Positions 1 through 12,200 of a stretch of 64,000 bases of DNA are shown here, piece by piece. Source of the DNA: Choanephora cucurbitarum (Eukaryota; Mucoromycota; Mucoromycetes; Mucorales; Choanephoraceae); the NCBI GenBank assembly GCA_025331435.1, contig JAIWNI010000077.1:1-64000 (forward strand), given 5' to 3'. The notes below the pieces were generated by a model that saw nothing but the letters and a program-made list of their open reading frames with translations, was not told where the DNA came from and searched no databases. The stretch's first letter is position 1; each line of letters starts with the position of its first letter. The position numbers and the translations under genes are program-made.

Positions 1-458
1 ACTCCTTTCAAAAAAAAAGTTGTTATGGTTGTAGAGTTTTACAGATCAAATAGGCTGTATTCAATAGTAACAATGCTTCTTGTTCAAAAGTTGAATTTGA
101 TCATATCGCTAAAGTAGTACAACTTACCAAAATAAAAGTGTTGACTTTTTGAATACCCGTCTTAAATATGTTAACAATGCATAAAACGAACAATCTCTTC
201 TTTATCTCTTGTTTCAATCACAAAAAAACAAATTTACTGAAAAAAAAAAAAAGACGCGCACTACACTGAAGAAAGAAAAAGCCTCCTGTTTCTTTAGATA
301 TTGGTTGCTTTTTTACCCAAGGGGTATGGCAACCGAATTGCGTAATAGAAAAGAAAAGCAGTTTCTCGCAATTGTGTATAAAAGAAGAAGACTTGCTTTT
401 GTCAATCTATACATATACATGTTGAGCGGTAGGAGATTGGGGAAAAAAAGTCATTGGG
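1..458. other. AT-rich flank, no gene seen
   Basis: Low-complexity A/T-rich DNA with short poly-A runs. The open frame at 209-478 begins in a poly-A tract and has no recognisable motif. It lies directly before the transposase relic, so it may be decayed upstream sequence of that element, but nothing supports this beyond its position. Confidence 0.5.
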
Positions 459-862
459 ATGAACAAAAGTATCTTTGAAAACGACAAGTATTCATTAGTT
501 GTCAAGGTATGGCGCCTGACCGGCGAGAAGTATCTAGAAGACGGTCTGGTACTTGATTATATGTGTTGCAAATTAAGCATGCTAGTCTGGGGCGCCTTAA
601 AGTCTGGAAAGAAGTCGGATCTGCATTTCCTTGGTGACAAAGAGCGAGGGAAACCTGAGTTTGTGTCCTACGTCTATGAAGATCTCCTCACCAAGTTCTA
701 CAAATTGAAGCGAGCTCTTGTGTTGATGGATCTGTAGATTGGAAGTTGTCAAGGATAGAGAAGGGCCTTGAGGCGCTGGTGTGGAGACCATCTGGTTGCA
801 AGCATGTCTCAAAGATGAAGGCTGGCGATCAGAGACAAAGGGGTGGGGCAGCCTCCTACTAA
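459..862 (+). pseudogene. Decayed Tc1/mariner-type transposase
   Basis: The frame from 459 keeps landmarks of the DDE domain of Tc1-like transposases, in the usual order: an FE motif, then VKVWR, GEKYLEDGL and a MLVWGAL block, then a Tyr-rich stretch before the second catalytic Asp. A stop at 735-737 ends this frame. The homology continues in another frame from 725: DG, then about 20 residues later GLEALVWRPS, where an intact element has its W-P...SPDLNPIE block with the third catalytic acid. That block is degraded and the frame stops at 860-862. The N-terminal helix-turn-helix domain and terminal inverted repeats were not found. The family assignment rests on motif order recognised by eye. 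It is a dead fragment. Confidence 0.75.
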
Positions 863-2591
863 CATGACGAATTGTCTCGTTTTGCTCATATTTGTTTATG
901 AGAATTCTCTAGTTGTATTGTATCAGTTTAGAAGTCTCAGAGTGTTAGAGAGTAGCAAAGATCAAAGACATGAGGATTGCGGGAATTAAAATGATTCTTT
1001 TAGTAGGTCACTCTTCAGGAAGAAGGGTTTATGACGTAAGGTGTAATATCTGGGTTTATATTTGAAAGGTTTAATTTATAGTTTGCAATGAGCACCACGC
1101 TGTGAGTAGCGAACTGATTTATGAGTAGTTTAATAAGAATAAAAGAGCTAGGTCTTAGAATTGGAGATAGTTCCGTCTGATGATTCAGCGAATAACTCTC
1201 GCAGTCAAAGTATACAATAAGAATATAAAGAAAGACTAACTCAAGTCAATAATTGTCTCGATAACGTCTGTTCAATAATAATAATAAGAATAGATAGTCT
1301 CTCTGAGTAATAAAGAGTAACTCTAGTTCTTTAATGTAGATTTTCGATAGTTTCTGAACACTAGGTTAGAATAACTCAAATATCTAGTTTCTATAGGATA
1401 AGTCCCTTTTATTAGAGTAATTCCTGATAGATAGTTTCTGTTGCTTATATATAAGGGTTTCTTATGGATGATTCCTCTGTTTTTAGATTTATATATCTTT
1501 AGAGTTGTATTCCAGTAAGCTTATATATTACTTTGCAAAGATTAGCTTTTGTATAGAAAGTTTGATAAAAGATGAGATTCTGTTTATTGAATGAAAAAAA
1601 GGGGGAGTATTTATAGATGTTTGATAATCGGAGTAAGTGACTTGGTATGAGTTATACTACCGCACATTGTTACAAAGGTTTATAGTCCAACAAGGATTTT
1701 GCGATGATCACTGAATTTTATGCGTTGTATTTATAAGGAATTTGCAGCTTTGACGAGCGGTCTGTACAATAAATAGAATGCTATATAGGCACAGCCATAT
1801 AAGGCTAAAAGAATGAATGCCTTACTTTGAGTATTTGCAAGTTAGATGTTAGAAATTATTATAAAAAACCTTTTCTTTTTTATCTTGTCATCACTTTTGT
1901 ATAGCTTTATTATCTTAAATCTTTTCAGACATACCTTAGTTATAAAACTGGCTATAAACAGCATTGTCTTCTAACTGAAAGAATAGTAAGAAAAGTAAGC
2001 TTCAGCTAGATGCGAAAAAAAAAGACAAGAAAGAGTAACAGAAAAACTACATAGTTACAGGTTAATGTCCTTAATATATACAGTACTCAGAAAACGAAAC
2101 TGAACTGGCCTTCTGTCATATGAAATCATGCATTCAATTCTGTAAATTTATGTATCGACTTCATTTTTGAGAGAAGACATAATTGATGTCACTTTCTTGA
2201 TTCTGGAAAAATCAAGCCTGCAGAAAGAGATTTCTTTTTTAATCTTTGTGCAACACTTTTTGGAACATGTTATGATGGTTTTTATGGGGTTTTCTAGAGA
2301 CACAAAGACTGACCAGCCTTTAAAAACTATCGCAACAAGAAGAGAATGCCCTATTCAGATATGAAGCTTTATCGAAATTGAGCTATATCAAGTACCATTC
2401 ACAAAGAATTTATTGTTTTTATATGCATACAGTGTGAAATCTTTGATGCCTGAACAACATTTTTTCAAGCAGCGATCTTTTATTTTTTAAATTAAGATCG
2501 CTGTATTTCGGATATCGAAGATATTTCTTCCTGCATTTTTTTCTCCCTCTCTTTTTTAATATTACAGAATAAAAAAAAATTTCTATCAAGC
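863..2591. other. AT-rich intergenic DNA, no gene seen
   Basis: About 1.7 kb with many stops in all frames. Loosely repeated short words (variants of gatagtttctg and ctctgagtaa) occur around 1260-1500. The last 60 bases before the NAD kinase ATG are pyrimidine- and A-rich, as at other 5' ends in this window, so the NAD kinase promoter and leader should lie here. No RNA gene was recognised. Confidence 0.5.
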
Positions 2592-4777
2592 ATGGAACCT
2601 ACCTCTAATATGCCTTGTTCAGCACTCACCGATGCCCTGACAGCACTAGCTAACAATACGTCTCCTGAGAGAAGGCATTCAGCTGTAAAGACTATACCTC
2701 GTTCACAACAAGCATCTTATCTCACTGATACAGCAGACGCTGTTAGAGAAGTAGCAAAAAAGCTAGGTAAACAATAGTCTACCCCTTCCGTTAACAAGAG
2801 CCTATATTGATTATATGCTTCATTCAGGAAAAACTCGTCTCAAATGGGAGAATCCAAAGTCAGTGATGATTATCACTAAACCTGGAGATTGCTCGCTTAT
2901 TAAGATGACACGAGAGCTAGCCTTGTATTTAGTAGAAACACCTCGATATGGTCAAGAAAGTGGCATTTGTTGGTAAGAAATAGATTGAAATAAGCTATAG
3001 ATCATTGGAGTTGATAGAAAAGAAACTGATATCACACTTTTCGTATGACACTAAAAGCTATGTTGATGAGAAGTTGAAGGATTCAAAGCGCTTCAATTAT
3101 CAAAAAATCATTGAAAGACACCCAGTTGCAAAAGATAAGCTTAAATTCTGGACGCCTGAATTGTGTGCTCTAAAGCCAAAGTCATTTGACTTTATAATTA
3201 CGGTAAGAAGCAGAAAGAGAGGTTAGGCATATGTGTGATTGATTGTTCCTTTAAAGTTGGGTGGTGATGGTACAGTGCTATTTTCATCTTGGTTATTTCA
3301 AAACTACATTCCACCAGTCATTCCTTTTCATTTGGGCTCATTGGGATTCTTGACACCATTTGATTTCGGCCGTTATAAACATCATATTCACAATGCAATT
3401 GAGCGTGGTGTTCGTATCAATCTACGAGGTCGGCTAACTTGTACCGTCTACCGAAGAGTCCCCAACTCTGATTGCAAGTCATCTGAAGCCATACAATTGA
3501 GGAATGTAGTACGAGATCCTATTACGGGCAAATTTACTGTAGGAGGATGGTGCCAAGGTTTAGAAAAGCAAAAGAAGAAAAAGAAATTTGGAGAGATCGA
3601 TGGAGATGATGTGGAGGACGAAGAGTGTCATGAAGATGGGATCCATGCACAACTTCCTATGGGTGAAGAACGCCAAGTGCCTTGTTTCACTACTGTTCCA
3701 GTTGAAAAGTATCATGTTATCAACGATTTAGTAGTCGATCGTGGCCCAAGTCCTTATGTGAGCTTATTGGAATTGTTTGGTGATGACAAACATTTGACAA
3801 CAGTTCAAGCAGATGGCTTGGCTATATCTACACCTACAGGAAGTACTGCCTATTCGGTAAGCTATACAATAAAAAAAAATAAAAAAAAAGTCTAATGTTT
3901 CACTAGCTTTCTGCAGGTGGTTCACTTACTCATCCAGATATTCATGCTATCTTAATCACGCCCATCTGTCCACACACTCTTTCATTTAGACCTACTTTAG
4001 TACCTGATTCTATGGAGTTAAGAATCTGTGTTCCATTCAACTCAAGAAATACTGCTTGGGCTAGTTTTGATGGGCGTGGTAGAGTTGAACTTAAACGTGA
4101 GTAACAAAGAAAGGGGCGCAATGCGTAACTCTAACCTTTTTTTTTTTTAACCAGAGGGTGACCATATTAAGATAACAGCATCTCGGTATCCTTTCCCTAC
4201 TGTCTGTAAAGAAGATCAAGCTACCGACTGGTTTAATTCGCTTCAGAATTGTCTTCATTGGAATAAGCGAGAACGACAAAAATCGTTTGCAGTCGTTGAG
4301 TCACATCCTGAACGCAACAGAATTAGCCTTTCTTCAAGTAGGGGCAGTAGCAGTCCGCATCTATCTCAGCATTCTCCAAGAATCCCTAGTCAAGGACCGC
4401 GTCATACTGCGCATTCGCCACCTTCGACCCATCAGCACTCTCCTCCTGAAGGCCAGCGAAAATCGTCAGGGTCTTCTATCAACTCTTCTTCATCCGACGC
4501 TGGACAAGATGAAGTGTTTGGCATGTTTTATGATGACGATTCAAGTGGTGATGATTATCGTAAACGTCGTCGCAGTAATGTAGCCATTGAAGACCAATCT
4601 AGTACTTCCAGTACCAACTATGAGTCTACTGATGAATTCGACAGTGAATACGATGATGATAACAGTTATATGCCTGATGGATTTACAGGTTGGACTGATG
4701 AGGAAATAACAAAGTCAAGATATATGGCAAACATATCAAAAGAATTAGAAAAAGTTTCGATAAAACATGTCAACTAA
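2592..4777 (+). CDS. UTR1: NAD+ kinase (Utr1/NADK family), six exons
   Basis: Phosphorylates NAD+ to NADP+ using ATP, the cell's source of NADP(H). Exons inferred in phase: 2592-2766, 2828-2972, 3058-3202, 3257-3856, 3907-4096, 4155-4777, giving about 625 residues. The catalytic GGDGT motif is at residues 157-161 and the second NAD-kinase signature, TPTGSTAYS followed by LSAGG, starts near 347. VTK/ITK...TRELA and TPRYG...YVDEKL upstream match Utr1-type N-terminal sequence. Exon 4 carries a Lys/Glu/Asp-rich insertion between catalytic blocks (about residues 250-285). The C-terminal roughly 150 residues are Ser/His/Asp-rich and probably disordered. No mitochondrial presequence is visible, so a cytosolic Utr1-like enzyme is more likely than a Pos5-like one. 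The start chosen is the first ATG after the pyrimidine-rich leader. It is convergent with the next gene. Confidence 0.93.
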
Positions 4778-5167
4778 CTGCCTATAAATAAAGCTCCCCT
4801 CTTTGCTAAGAGTTGACAGAAGTTAAACATGCAAGCGTTAGTGTAATAGTGTTGATATCATTGATTTCGCTTGATTTTCCTTATTTTGTATGGTAAGCTT
4901 TTGAAGCGGGATGAGTCACCTTTTAGTTTGGATACAATTTATTACACAACAAAAAACTTTTTTTGGTATTACAACAGATAAAAATAGGAATTATATACAA
5001 GATAGTGCCTCGTACAAACTTGTTTTAGAACTCTAAATGACTTAATTTTAGGCGAAATCAAATTCTACAGCATTTAGCAAAAAAGGCCAAGGAAATAAAG
5101 GAAATAGTTATTAAAAAGATAAACAAAAAAAAAGGAGGAAGGTAATAAGAGGTATAGGCAAAAGCTG
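4778..5167. other. Convergent 3' intergenic region
   Basis: 390 bases between two convergent genes. It contains AATAAA-type sequence just after the NAD kinase stop (around 4786) and A-rich runs on both strands that would serve as polyadenylation regions. No coding potential was seen. Confidence 0.5.
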
Positions 5168-5632
5168 TTAAAAGGTAAATGTAGGGTGAATGACTGAAGT
5201 GGCTGTAACTGGTATTAAGTAATCATTAGCATCATAGTCTGCTTCACCAACTCTGTGCTTGAAATGATTTGTTGAGAGGCTTGTAAAGAAAAGTGGGCCA
5301 TCTGCACATAAACTTGTGTCAATTGTTAATCTAGGTCTTTTTCGCTTGGTGTCAGTGCTCATTTCGAGTATCTCAGAATCTGAATTGCTTGTCTCTGAAT
5401 CAGTTGGAGAAGCTGGTGTCTCTAGATGACTCAAATGCATCTGACCGGCAAGAATAGCAGGGTTGATTTTATACTGAATTGGAAAGGCGAAGATAGATCC
5501 ACGGTCATATTCCATGGGTGAATATGTATCAATGACAATAATACGCTCGTCGTCAAATCTGACTGTTTTCTCTACTCGTTTTCTCTTATGGTGCTCTTGC
5601 TTCATTAAACATGACTTTAGCTTGCTTGTCAT
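5168..5632 (-). CDS. Conserved fungal protein with PP1-docking-like motif
   Basis: Single-exon frame of 154 residues. Near the N-terminus a basic stretch is followed by KTVRFDDE (residues 22-29), which fits the RVxF docking consensus for protein phosphatase 1, and then by TYSPMEYDRGSI. The same order (basic-VRF-acidic, then Tyr-Ser-x-x-Glu-Tyr-Asp-Arg) occurs in many uncharacterised fungal proteins. The middle is Ser/Asp-rich (residues 75-90) and is followed by KRKRPRL, a possible nuclear localisation signal. No catalytic domain is visible. The PP1 link is inference from one short motif. The ATG at 5632 follows an A-rich leader and codon use looks genuine. Confidence 0.7.
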   Translation of the reverse strand: MTSKLKSCLMKQEHHKRKRVEKTVRFDDERIIVIDTYSPMEYDRGSIFAFPIQYKINPAILAGQMHLSHLETPASPTDSETSNSDSEILEMSTDTKRKRPRLTIDTSLCADGPLFFTSLSTNHFKHRVGEADYDANDYLIPVTATSVIHPTFTF

Positions 5633-7305
5633 TTCTTTATTTGTAATTTTTTTTCTGCAATTTTTAAAATAAGAAACAAAGGAGAAAACAAAGGAAAAAC
5701 AAAAAAAAATCCATTGTTATTTATGTAGCTTCTAACTTTGTGTGTGTACGCACATTTAAAAATAGAATCGGATTCTGATAGTTGAAATTCACGTGTACTA
5801 AATTTAGACAGGCCAAGGAGTTCCAGAACAATATAATAGGAAGAAGCTTAATTTGGAAGAATTCTAAAGGGTTTTGCTTTTAGCTTTTTGCCCTTAAGCG
5901 AGTCGTATTTTGCTGAAACTGTTGACAGGACGACGCAATTCAGAAAAAGTAAACAAACAAGATCTTCTTAAGTCAAAGTTCAACCAATGGTCGATTATTG
6001 TATTTTTATCTCACTCGAGATTAAAGATTTCTTTTTATGGCAAACAGTTAAAAATACTTGATTATTTGCAAATAGAGATTGAGTCTAACTATTTATTTTC
6101 ATGAGATAGCCACTAGATGTTTCGCTATCAAATTCGCCTTTTGTTATAAGCTAAGTTTTGTCATGTTACTGGAATGATCAGTGCTACTCACTGATATTCG
6201 TCTACATTTGGCGAGATGGAGCAAACATCGGTATAATCTCAATTTTCATAAGGAGCATCTTCCTCTTTTTTTTCCTTTTGAGAGCAAGAATTGTTTGCAT
6301 GGATAACAACGAATTATCAATCTAGTGGATATTGCTATTCTTATCAATAGAGCCTGGGATAATTGCTACGTCGCCATTTGTGAAAGTCAAAACAGAATAT
6401 GAATTCGCTTCTGAACTAAATCAAGGAAACACACTAACGGATTGTGCTCGTTTATCACTTTAGTGGTTTTTAGTGCAAATACAACATCAGCAGTGCTCTT
6501 TGTTGTTGATCAATTTGGATCTTTCTATTATTGAAGAAAAAAATAAGCTAAGATTATCTGTAATTGTTACTGTATTACTTTTTACTCTGCCATAAAAGAA
6601 TGGGTGTGTCTGATGATTGTATGTGAGAATATGTCTATTCCAATACATATCATCATAATGAATTGTTGATAAATCAATGCCAAACTAATTAAAGCTGAAA
6701 AACGCAGCCTTTTTAGCAGTCTAGATGCTCGAGCTGATTTGGATGATTCTTTTTTGTATCGTTCGCCAGTCTATAGCTTAACAATTGACCATGAAAATCT
6801 CAGCACCAGATTTAGATGAGCGAATAAGCTACTTCAATGAAGCGGGATAGAAACGAGCGTAAAGGATTGAAGCGATTGCTTTTGTGAGAAACGTGTTTGT
6901 GTAGAAGCTTCTTTCCAGTGCGATTTAAGCCCATATGCACGTTGCGAGATACTTGCAAGTCTTCATTTTGACAGATAGCTCAGCACTAAGGCATAAAAGG
7001 TAAGCAACGTTACACAGAGTTTGTAACAACTCAGTCTGACTGTGAATCAGTTCTTGATAAAATGGAGCAAAGACAAGCTGTTGAAAAGCACATAGGCCAT
7101 GAGCACATTCATCTGATGAATTGATATCAAACTCATTCTACCTAGATTCCAAATGGTATACATGTAACTGCACACACTCAGAGTCAAAAGAATCAACACA
7201 GAAAATGGCAACATTTCTTTCCAAGCTTATATTGGTACTTTTTTTTTCCTTTTATAAAAAAAATTTGGATCCAAACCGAACCGATGAAAACTCTGAGCAT
7301 CTCAC
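5633..7305. other. Intergenic, no gene recognised
   Basis: About 1.7 kb. The first 150 bases are the probable promoter of the minus-strand gene at 5168-5632. The short frame at 5910-6104 (64 codons) has no motif and codon use like its surroundings, so it is not called. The rest is stop-rich AT DNA with no visible repeat. Confidence 0.45.
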
Positions 7306-9206
7306 TCATTTAGGTTTACTTTTGCTCACAAGAGATTCTGCGTAGTCCTTGATCTGATCCATTTCATCATCTCTAACTGGGCCAACACGCTGGATAGTTT
7401 GTCTAAGGTGATCGACATAGCCTTCTACGTCTATTTGAGGTGATGGTGTCGAAGGTGATACAGGAACATTCAATGCTAAGAATATTTCTGCTACCTTCTG
7501 CTTGAAGCCATTCAGTTTCTTTACTTCTTCCCTCAGCCTGTTCAATTCTATAGAAGTGTTCTTGTTTGCCTGCTGCGGTGATTGCTGCTGTTGCAAGAGT
7601 TGCGCTAACTGAGGTTGTGACTGAGGTTGTGGTTGCACTAACTGTTGCTGCTGTTGTTGTTGTTGCTGTAATTGTTGAGTATGCTGAGCTTGTTGTTGTT
7701 GTATTTGTTGCCTACGAAAGTGATCATCCATTGCAGAAGGTGATGCGACAGCATTACCAGTAGATGGTCTCTTCAATTCGCTTAGCAAGCTTGGTATGAG
7801 TTCTGTATCTGGCTTCTTGAAGCGCTCTCGATAAGACATCCCATCATTCTTTTGCTGAGTATTACTAGGTGGGTTGCTATTATTCAGAGATATACCGAGA
7901 GCCGGGTTTTTTCTATAATTTGCAGGATTGCTCATGTTTCTAGGCTTTTTGTTGTTAGAGGTACCCATATCATCATCTGAGCTTTCGTCAAAGCGAGTAT
8001 GCCGCTTTGCTGGAATATCCTTCTTTAGAGATTTCATGTTTGCTGCGTTTTGTGCAATGAGCTTATTAGATGAAAGTGCCAGCTTCTTTTTGGGTGCCAT
8101 GAACATTGGATTCTTTTTCTTTTCTTCCATCTCCTTTCTCATTTTCTCCTCTTCGTCTTCCTCTTCTTCTTCGTCATCGTCTGAATCTCTATCGCTTTCT
8201 TCTTCGTCTGCATCTTCATCGCTTTCTTCACTATCCTCTTCAGTCTCTTCCTCGCTCTCTTCAGTATCATCGATATGCTTTGCGCGAAGACGTCTTCCTT
8301 TCTTCTGTGATTTTATTTGATGTCTCGAGCATCTGGGCGAATATTCATCAGGCACGACAGCAAAAGCTTTGAGCATACCCTTATTGATAGCACATGTGAC
8401 ATGGAAATGACTGTAATGACTTAATTAGATGACATGATACATCGAGGTTTAACAACATACACTGAGCAACTGCTATCTTCACAGGCTATACATAAACCTT
8501 GTTTCTTGGAGCAATACATACATTTCTACAGGAAAAAAAAAGAGAGAGAGAAAAAGATACATAAGAAAAGAGATAAAAAAAAGATAGCCAATCATCAGTT
8601 CTGTAGTGCTGTACTTACGTGTTGCCCTAGTTCAGACTCGACAATTGTATAAGGTTCTTTCTTCGAGACAACAGATTTGTTCCACATCCCACAAACAATG
8701 TGCATGTATTTTCCTGGCATATCTGTTGGCTTTAATGCTCCATCTTTTGTGGTACAACAGATAATGTTCTAAAAGGAATAATGATAAATAGATCTGTTTG
8801 ATTCGACAAACAAATATACTTTACTGTTGGCTTCTTTTTTATCTTGTTTAGACAGCTTTGGCAAAACCAGTCGCCTTCAGGGATTTCTTTGAGATTGTAG
8901 CAACCTGTTGAATTATTTTTAATAAATGTTAGGTCATCTCATTTTGGACTGATGATAATGGCCTACTTACGTTTATGTACAGGCATGTTGCATTCTAGTT
9001 TACTTTTGTTAGTAACGGGCAATTCATTCGTTGTATCAACCTACTTTCGTTTTCTGTGTTACTCTTGTCTTCTCCGTCACAATAGATGATGGGATTTTCA
9101 TGAGTGGATTTGATTCCTTTACAGACTACACATGCATCCTATGGCAGAAATATCAGAATACGAACCATTAACTATCTTCCGTTTCCCTTACTCCTTCGTA
9201 TGGCAT
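7306..9206 (-). CDS. PHD + extended-PHD finger protein, seven exons
   Basis: A predicted nuclear histone-tail reader of the AF10/BRPF/JADE/Nto1 type. Minus-strand exons: 9206-9192, 9138-9045, 8994-8971, 8904-8825, 8768-8619, 8525-8461, 8410-7306, about 510 residues. A canonical PHD finger starts at Cys8 (CVVC...YCDGED...CNMPVHKRCYNL...WFCQSC). It is followed by a zinc knuckle (CCTTKDGALK), HIVCGMW and CMYC...CIACEDSSCSVHFHVTCA, the layout of an extended PHD. Then come a very acidic Glu/Asp/Ser block, a Gln-rich tract and a short C-terminal coiled coil (LNRLREEVKKLN). That combination resembles AF10/AF17 more than BRPF, since no bromodomain or PWWP is seen. The 24-nt third exon is a micro-exon. 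A minus-strand acceptor just before the ATG suggests a 5' UTR intron. Exact orthology is uncertain. Confidence 0.85.
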
Positions 9207-12200
9207 GATGATTACTGGGAAGAAAATAGAAGGATGTGTCAGTCTACAGTTGCCTATTTGCATAATAGAGCTCACCTTCTTTTAAGCTATTAGCTTATAT
9301 TTCAAAAAGGGGAAACAATTGTCTTTTTTTTTGATTCAGATGAAAGCGAAATAACGATGCTTAATATATCCAAATATCTTTTTCAACTATCAAGATTTTT
9401 TTTTTGGATAGGTTTATGTCCTTAAAAAATAAGGTACAAGATTTTAAAGAAGAGAAAGAGTTGAGAGAGGAAAGGAGAGAAAGAAATAATAAGGTGGCGT
9501 TTGCAATTTTTTCTTATTGAAAGAGCGACAATGTTTTGCTTAGTCACACAGTGACGTAGAAATGCTTCTTTGTTCATCTGCTCCATAGTAGCTTGATCCA
9601 AAGACAATACAGGATACGAAAAGAAAACAACGGTTTTCGGTTAAACAACCTAATTCTTCATGAATTGCCTTCAAAAACTGTTTCAGGACTCTGGAAAATT
9701 AATTAGGCAATTTTGATTCATTGTCGCATTGCCTTCTATACTTAGAAATGTCAGGTATTATAATATACATCGAAGCATGAGAGCTTTTTTCTTTGTTTAA
9801 GCTTCATATTGTTCGTAAAGTATAACTAAAGCAGCAGTCTATAGATTGCAAAAGTACGAAGAACTGTGAAGGAAAGGAAAATTATTGATAATTTTTGCTC
9901 ACAAGTCATTAATAAGGTCCCTTTGGTAGATAATGTCATTCAAAGGAAAACTGTCATAAGGCCAAGGTTTAATTGATGCTTAGTTTGATTATGATATGGA
10001 TTAGATGACGCTTCTTCGTGACATATCAGTTTATTGTTTTATCATTTTGATGATTTCAAATGATAAAGAGAAACTTCAATATGCTTCTGTTAGTCAGACA
10101 ATATCTGTTTGATTCAATGCCTTGAGATAGGATACAAAGCATAAGAATTGGCTTATGTTACAATGAATGGCATGAAATGAAGGCTACAAGAAGAAAGGCC
10201 TGAGCACTACCTGTGGTGCATTTGATATCCATGAAGGATTGATGTAAGTGAAAGGCTTTATGAATCATATCAGGCAACAGTAATGTCACGATTTGACAAG
10301 AGAAAAAGATTGTTTCTCATTATCTCAATGCATGCATTACAACCAAAACATACCATCAATTAAAAATGAGACAATGACAAAAGCAAGAGAGGTGGTCAGG
10401 GTAAAAAAAAAGTAAAAGTCGTCGACAATGAAATACAAATCAAAAAGCTTGCTTTTCTTTTTTCTTTACTATTCTAATTCCTGACCATCGCCTTAAGAGA
10501 GGTCGATACTATCATTGTCGTACCATAAATATCGCTTTAGCCTCTAAAATAAACTATATGTCTTTGAATTTATAACATCAGCGAACAGCCCTCCTCCTGG
10601 GTTCGCGAGAGAGATATGAGTTCCAAAGTTGTCTGAATAGCAACTTCATCTTCAGTTGCCATAAAAAGCTTAGGTAGATATACACATTGCTTCCATTGGT
10701 CTACATCCAATCTTCTCTAAATCAAATATAATTTTGAGAAACTTCGAGAAAGAAACCCATTTAGCATGTTGTATTTATCTCGAATATATGAATCTGAACT
10801 AGAAAAGTTAACGAGACAAATATAGGCCTGTTTATTAGGTGAAGAGAAAAAGTGTTAAACACGATAAAAAACTCTTTATAATATGATCGGACTTCTAAGT
10901 GCAAATAGAATTGGATGTGGTAAATACCACATAGCACTACCGTTATTCCACAGAGATAAAGCTTGGATTTCAGATCAACAATTATATGTTAACGAGCGCC
11001 GCTTGTTGTTGGTCCCTGGTAAAATATAACAAGAATACTATGTCAGTGATTCTGAGTTTTGGTGTTAAGTTTGTTGTTATGCATGAAACAAACAATTTAA
11101 ACATACGAGTTTTTCCTAGCCCGATAATAAAGCACTTGCAGATGAATGGAAGGGTCCTTTATGAAAGTAGAGTACAGCAGTTTTATCTACGAGATTAAAT
11201 GAAATAGCACACCGAATAATTAATTCCTTTTCCATTTAAACATTTTTTTTTCTGATATGGTCATTTTAAGCCCTTTTAGAAGTAAAATAAATCAGTTGTG
11301 ATTTAAGAATTTAAGCACTTTCTGCAATAAGAAAAGCTCGATCTATTTTCTTTTGCTTTTCTGGTATACGATATGCTTGTCTCAAGCTGTGACAGTACTT
11401 CACTGAAATATATGTAGCTAGAACACATGCATAAACACAGTTCCAGATCAAGCATAAGCAAATATATAACGAATACGATCGTCAACAGAAATAAAGATTC
11501 AGGTCTTTTTGTGTTTTAGATATCCTGTTTGTATTTTTTCTTTGTCTAAAGTTTTCTAACTTCAGTATACTGCAGTCGCGTTCAGCTCAATAAATTCAAA
11601 AAACAAGATGGAAACAACAAGTGCGTTAGAAAGGAATCTTTTCTTGGATGCCTTATATAGATAGCTTTGAAAAGAGTGCAGAACTTCCTAATCGACACAG
11701 ACGTGTGTTTTCATTATCTGCAAAAATTAGGAGTGACATAACAAATACTTTACTAACGTATTGTCACTGTGTGGATAGCAATCTCTGGCCTGCTTTTCTT
11801 GTATGCAAAAAATTAAGGAAAACAAGAAGAGGTGTTAAAAGTTCAATCCTAGCTTGCTAATCATGGGCCATGTTTTTGTGAATACTAGTCAATAGACCAT
11901 GATTTGTTTGAATATAATCTATGCATTGTTATTTGGAAAATCAGTAACAATCTCTTTGTAATTTGATGTAAAGCTTACTCAATAAATAAAGGCTGCTCAA
12001 TAAGCTTATAATGAGTAAGCATATTTCATGTACTCCTTGAAGAGAATAGTAGCTTTATTTGGCAGCATGCACAATAAAAGTTATTTTGTCCCTTTGCATC
12101 ATTAGAATCGCATATACTTATTTGTCAATATGAGCTAGATCAAGTTGTTCACTCTTTAGTATTGTAGCTTGTCTACGCACTATTCCTTTGACTTCTATTC

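Noticed and set aside
8106..8372. Ser/Leu/Arg-rich plus-strand frames opposite the PHD protein
   Set aside because: Mirror translation of the Glu/Asp-rich exon of the minus-strand gene.
9422..9607. Minus-strand frame with a protein-like start (SLDQATMEQMNKEAFLRHC)
   Set aside because: It begins at a TTG codon with no upstream ATG exon found, the second half becomes low-complexity Phe/Leu, and no splice partner fits.
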